Source of the DNA: Orientallactaga sibirica | Lineage: Eukaryota > Chordata > Mammalia > Rodentia > Dipodidae | Reading direction: 5' to 3' | DNA length: 64,000 nucleotides | NCBI GenBank assembly: GCA_036365145.1 | Contig: JAEOAD010000026.1 | Span: 992,001-1,056,000 of the forward strand | Shown: positions 60,136 through 64,000 of the stretch, one piece after another | Layout: each line of letters opens with the position of its first letter | Position numbering within the stretch: position 1 is the stretch's first letter | Made by a program: the position numbers and the translations under genes | Notes under the pieces: model-generated | Database searches by the model: none | What the model saw: the letters and a program-made list of their open reading frames with translations, nothing else | What the model was told of the DNA's origin: nothing

Positions 60136-60212
60136 GCAAAGTGCTACTTTATGCATCTGGCTTTATGTGTGTGGACTCAAACCTGAGCTGTCTGGCAGGC
60201 TTTGCTCGTAAT
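60136..60212 (-). mobile_element. B2-like tRNA-SINE fragment
   Basis: 'tttatgcatctggctttatg' block only, about 65 bases before exon 5. Confidence 0.7.
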
Positions 60213-60275
60213 TTTAAGCAGTCCTTGAAAAATGCTCACTGCGGCTCTCATTGATGACATTTGATATTCTGACAG

Positions 60276-60422
60276 GCTTTACACTTTGGAAGGAAAGCTG
60301 GTGGAGAGCGGGGCCGAGCTGGAAAACGGGCAGTTTTATGTGGCGGTTGGCAGAGATAAATTTAAGAGACTGCCTTACAGCGAGCTGCTCTTCGACAAGT
60401 CGACGACGAGGAGGCATTATGG
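60276..60422 (+). CDS. DCDC2: DCDC2 coding exon 5: second doublecortin domain, end
   Basis: 147 bases. It completes the Arg split with exon 4 and reads LYTLEGKLVESGAELENGQ, FYVAVGRDKFKRLPYSELLF and DKSTTRRHYG. YTLEGK, ENGQFYVA and GRDKFK are the hallmark end of DCX domain 2 (about residues 139-221 in total). Acceptor 'ttgatattctgacag' is weakish in pyrimidines; donor GG|GTAAGT is strong. Confidence 0.97.
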
Positions 60423-60904
60423 GTAAGTCTGCACCTCACTAATGGGCTTTTTCATGCTTCAGTTATTATTTGAAAGAGCATGGGGACCATGTGGTTGTAG
60501 AGGGGCTCAAGGAGGGACCAGGACAAGGTCATGGGGGAAGAAAGATAAATGACACTTGTGTGCTCATACTTGGAAGCTCTCTCATGCGTGCGTGCATGTG
60601 TGCATCAGTCTGTGGGTATGTATGTATCTATCTAGGACTACTTGGGAGGGAAAAGGGGACCAGCAGGAGTGGGGAAGAAGGGCCAGCGGAGGGTTCCAGC
60701 CTGCCTTCATCTCCTAAGTGCTGAGATCACAGGCATGTACTAACCACGACATATTGCCTTTATACCCCCCCCCGCCCTTTGTAAAAGAAACTGTAAATTG
60801 TTAATGGAAAAGAATTAAGGCTTACACACATTTAATTTACACATGCACTATGAGTTTTTTTCTCATGAAGTGTCCTATGTTTGTGAAAGATACCGTGTTT
60901 TTTG
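60423..60904. other. Non-SINE intron 5 block
   Basis: 480 bases; a degenerate (GT) stretch near 60590-60625 and a C-run near 60765. Nothing else. Confidence 0.5.
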
Positions 60905-60940
60905 AATGTTTATTTTTATTTATTTATTTGAGAGACAAGA

Positions 60941-60978
<38 letters not shown>

Positions 60979-61128
60979 GGCACACCAGGGCCTCTAGCCT
61001 CTGCAAGTGAACTCCAAATGCATATGTGCCACCTTGTGCATCTGGTGTACGTGGGTTCCGGAGAATCGAATCTGGGTATTTTGGCTTTGCAGGCAAGTGT
61101 GTTCACTGCTAAACCATCTCTCCAATGC
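60905..61128 (-). mobile_element. B2-like tRNA-SINE
   Basis: Reverse copy. Confidence 0.9.
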
Positions 61129-61740
61129 CAAGATGTCGTATTTTTGCCTCTCATCATGAGCCTTAGCCCTGACCCAGGACCTCGGGCCTGCCCAGGACCC
61201 ATCTCTGTTGCTCTGCACAGAGTCGGTGGCCTCCTGGCGGCTGGAACGTGTCACGGTTTCCCTTTGTCAAGTCTGAGCGCAATGCCCCCGCTGTGTCGTC
61301 TGCTAACTCAGCTCTTGAAAATCCCTTCCCAGCGGACTGGCCACTAGCCGTTCTTACTCATCCATGAAATTAGATCCCTGTGCCAACTTGCGCCTGTCAA
61401 CAGGATGACCCTGCCGTGGGCGACACGGCATCCATCTCTGTTGGAGTTGTCCACACTCTATAGCTCCCGTTGGCTTTTCTCATATACACCAATGAGTTCC
61501 ATTTTTCTAAAACTTGTCTTGCTGTTTTTGGGGGATTCTAAGTTGAGATTCAAGATGGGTTTTTTTTTTTTCCTATGACACAGGCATCTGTGAAACAACT
61601 TACAGTGTAAAAAGGAATTATTATTATTATTATTGTTGTTTAGTGACAATGACTAGTTTAAGATCTCCCTGAATAGAAATGCCAGCATTCTATCATTTTC
61701 TTCTATCAGAGTGGACATAGCAGACATCATGTAAAATATC
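61129..61740. other. Non-SINE intron 5 block
   Basis: 610 bases with an (ATT)n tract at 61617-61637; nothing else recognised. Confidence 0.5.
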
Positions 61741-61744
61741 ATTA

Positions 61745-61797
61745 TTATAATTATTATTAATTTTTATTTATTCTTTGACAATTTCATATCTGCATAC
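61745..61797 (-). mobile_element. Possible L1 3'-end relic
   Basis: 'tttattctttgacaatttca' and 'tacaatgtatg' recall the reverse of rodent L1 3' ends. Confidence 0.45.
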
Positions 61798-61928
61798 AAT
61801 GTATGGGTGCACTAGAGCCTCTTGCTGCTGGAAATGAATTCTAGATGCATGCAACACTTTGTGTGTCAAACCCAGACTAGCAGGCTTTAGAAGCAAGGGT
61901 TTTTAACCATGGAGCCATGGCCTCAGTC
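61798..61928 (-). mobile_element. B2-like tRNA-SINE, old
   Basis: Diverged reverse copy lacking the tail. Confidence 0.75.
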
Positions 61929-61944
61929 CATCATGACTTCTTTA

Positions 61945-62047
61945 TCATTTTATTTTGAGACAGGTTCTCATGTAGCTCGGCTTGACCTTGAACACCTGGT
62001 CCTCCAGTCTCCCCTCCCAAGTGCTGGGATTACCAGCATGTATCACC
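61945..62047 (-). mobile_element. Old B1-related SINE
   Basis: Its end 'gctgggattaccagcatgta' runs into the VNTR and probably seeded it. Confidence 0.65.
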
Positions 62048-62480
62048 CAGCATGCACTGCCCAGCATGCATTACCCAGCATGCACTGCCCAGTATGAATT
62101 ATGCAGCATGCACCACCAGCACACACTACCCAGCATGCACTGCCCAGCATGAATTACCCAGCATGCACTACCAGCCTACACTACCCCAGCATGCATTGCC
62201 CAGCATGAATTACCCAGCATGCACTACCCCCAGAATGCACTGCCCAGCATGAATTACCCAGCACGCACTGCCCAGCATGAATTACCCAGCATGCACTACC
62301 AGCCCACACTACCCCAGCATGCATTGCCCAGCATGAATTACCCAGCATGCACTACCAGCACACACTACCCCCAGAATGCACTGCCCATCATGAATTACCC
62401 AGCATGCACTGCCTAGCATGAATTACCCAGCATGCACTACCAGCACACACTACCCAGCATGCACTCACTACCTTGCCCAG
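62036..62480 (+). repeat. 14-bp-unit VNTR (CAGCATGCACTRCC / CAGCATGAATTACC)
   Basis: Roughly 30 units of 12-15 bases in which CAGCATG is followed by either CACTGCC/CACTACC or AATTACC. The two unit types alternate, and a higher-order block containing 'accagcccacactacccc' recurs. Open reading frames through it are by-products of the repeat. Confidence 0.96.
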
Positions 62481-62670
62481 CAAAAGTTACTGGTTGTTTT
62501 TTTTTTTTCCCCCTCTTTATCTGGCATGGCCATTATTTAGCTTGGGAAATTAGTTTTTGAGATGCAAACAGAAACTTGGGGGATTTGAATCAAACTTTCA
62601 AGAAAAGGTTAAACGGACACCAAAGGTTTATGTGTAACCATGAAGTAAAATAATAGAAAAATGTGAGAAA

Positions 62671-62887
62671 GGGCTGGGGAAATGGCTTAGTGGTTAAGGC
62701 GTTTGCCTGCAAAGCCAAAGAACCCGGGTTAAATTCCCCAGGACCCATGTAGGCCAGATGCACAAGGGGCACATGTGTCTGGAGTTCATTTGCAGTGGCC
62801 GGAGGCCTGGTGTGCCCATTCTCTCTCTCTCTCTCTGCCTATTCCTCTCTCTCTTTCAAATTAAAAAAAAAAAAAAAAAAAAAAAAA
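62671..62887 (+). mobile_element. B2-like tRNA-SINE
   Basis: Forward copy with about 25 A in the tail; looks young. Confidence 0.92.
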
Positions 62888-63030
62888 GGCTGGGCGTGGT
62901 GGTGCATGCCTTTAATCCCAGCACTTGGGAGGTAGGAGGGTGACTTTATAGTGAATTCCAGGTCAGCCTGGGCTAGATAGAGCAAGACCCTACCTTGAAA
63001 AAACAGAGGGGGGAAAAAAAAAAAGATAGA
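62888..63030 (+). mobile_element. B1-like SINE, internal deletion
   Basis: Forward copy lacking most of the middle. Confidence 0.9.
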
Positions 63031-63224
63031 AAGACATGAGAAACCTTTTGGAATGGAATGTGGAGATTTTATGGGGCTCCGTGTGCAGGTCCTTTTCGTG
63101 AAACACGGTGCCAGGGGACAGGTGGCTCCTGGGTTGGGAGGGTAGGTTGGCATGACAGTTACCGTGGCGTGTTTAGCAGTTGCAAATAACATTCAGACGT
63201 CTAAATTGCACTTCGCCTCCACAG

Positions 63225-63279
63225 CCAGAAAGCTTCTTCACTACCTCCTATTGTCGGATCCAGGAAGTCCAAAGGGAGT
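63225..63279 (+). CDS. DCDC2: DCDC2 coding exon 6 (last in window)
   Basis: 55 bases completing the Gly split with exon 5: GQKASSLPPIVGSRKSKGS, ending in phase 0 at AGT|GTAAGT. It begins the basic, low-complexity region after the second doublecortin domain. The remaining C-terminal exons are beyond the window. Acceptor 'ttcgcctccacag'. Confidence 0.96.
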
Positions 63280-63473
63280 GTAAGTATCAGATGCATTCCT
63301 CATTAATGTTCTATATTTCTGTGCCCGAGATCGTCCTTGGGGTTTCAATTAAATTCACAGAAAGAGATCTTAGCTACCTTGTGGCATAGAAGCAATTATG
63401 TGACACAGCCATGGATCTTTAAAAGTTTTACAATTAAAGTTCTAAGAGAGAGCTAAAGTTTTCAGAATGCAGG

Positions 63474-63565
63474 TTTGGGCGTGGTGGCGCACGTCTTTAA
63501 TCCCAGCGCTCTGGAGGCAGAGGTAGGAGGTTTGCCACGAGTTGAGTCCCCCAGACTACATAGTG
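63474..63565 (+). mobile_element. B1-like SINE, 3' truncated
   Basis: Head and middle only. Confidence 0.85.
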
Positions 63566-63844
63566 ACATGATTTATATTGTGGCTATGAGAGACATCTTA
63601 TTAAGTCACATCGGTGGTCTGCCTGGTTGTGTTTTCTGTGTGTGACACAAACTAAAAGGCAGTTTGGGTGAGAAATTGGTAATCCGCAATTGTGTTTCTC
63701 TCCAAGATTGAGACCTAGTCTTTAGATCCACACCAGAATCGCTCCCTTCTGTCACTCCCTCTTTTTTGTTGTTGTTACCTCAGCAAACATTTGTGAAATG
63801 TCTGTTATGCAGGCTGGGACCAATATTTAGAGCTAATTTCTTTA
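63566..63844. other. Non-SINE intron 6 stretch
   Basis: Nothing recognised. Confidence 0.4.
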
Positions 63845-64000
63845 AAAAAATTCATTTATTTATCTATTAGTTAGGAGAGAGAGAGAAAGAGAGAGAAAAG
63901 AGAGAGAGACTGGGAGTGGGGGAGCATACCAGGACCTCCAACCACTGCAAATGAACTCCAGATGCATGTGCCACTCTGCATCTGGCTTTCCATGAATGCT
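63845..64000 (-). mobile_element. B2-like tRNA-SINE, cut by window end
   Basis: Reverse copy, tail to 'tgcatctggctttccatg'. Confidence 0.9.

Noticed and set aside
62036..62480. Possible CRISPR-like array
   Set aside because: Units are contiguous 14-mers with no spacers, in a rodent intron; it is a VNTR.

Overview
This is nuclear DNA from a rodent. Two SINE families cover most of it: a 7SL-derived B1-like element and a tRNA-derived B2-like element (head 'ggctggagagatggcttag', tail of CT repeats and AAATAAATAAA). I count roughly 150 copies on both strands, with old L1 fragments, a solo LTR, a U6 retropseudogene and many microsatellites. The B2-like family lacks the house-mouse B2 body sequence. 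From memory it resembles the B2-like SINEs of jerboas (Dipodidae), so a jerboa-like rodent is my inference, not something the sequence proves.

Two protein-coding genes lie head to head. At the left edge, on the minus strand, is the first coding exon of MRS2 (mitochondrial magnesium channel) in a CpG island at about 545-1060; the rest of that gene lies left of the window. On the plus strand, six coding exons of DCDC2 (doublecortin domain-containing 2) run from 26448 to 63279. Their splice phases join into one open frame of 255 codons that covers both doublecortin domains. The acidic C-terminal part lies to the right of the window. The MRS2-DCDC2 divergent order matches human chromosome 6p22.

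Layout: 1-1060, MRS2 exon 1 and promoter. 1060-23150, intergenic DNA packed with SINEs, including a recent 920-bp tandem duplication (17898-19740). 23190-23680, a CpG island with a canonical RFX X-box. 26080-26760, CpG island and DCDC2 exon 1, with an antisense frame resembling KAAG1. 26747-31376, intron 1. 31377-31431, exon 2. 31432-56781, a 25-kb intron 2 with a U6 pseudogene, L1 3' ends, a 24-bp minisatellite and a pentanucleotide tract. 56782-57123, exons 3 and 4 separated by a 133-bp intron. 57124-63224, introns 4 and 5 with exon 5, a solo ERV LTR and a 14-bp-unit VNTR. 63225-63279, exon 6.

DCDC2 binds microtubules in cilia and migrating neurons, and MRS2 conducts magnesium into the mitochondrial matrix. 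They are neighbours but nothing suggests a joint pathway. I found no bacterial-type system, no CRISPR and no complete mobile element with an intact gene. SINE boundaries are read by eye and are good to roughly 10-20 bases.
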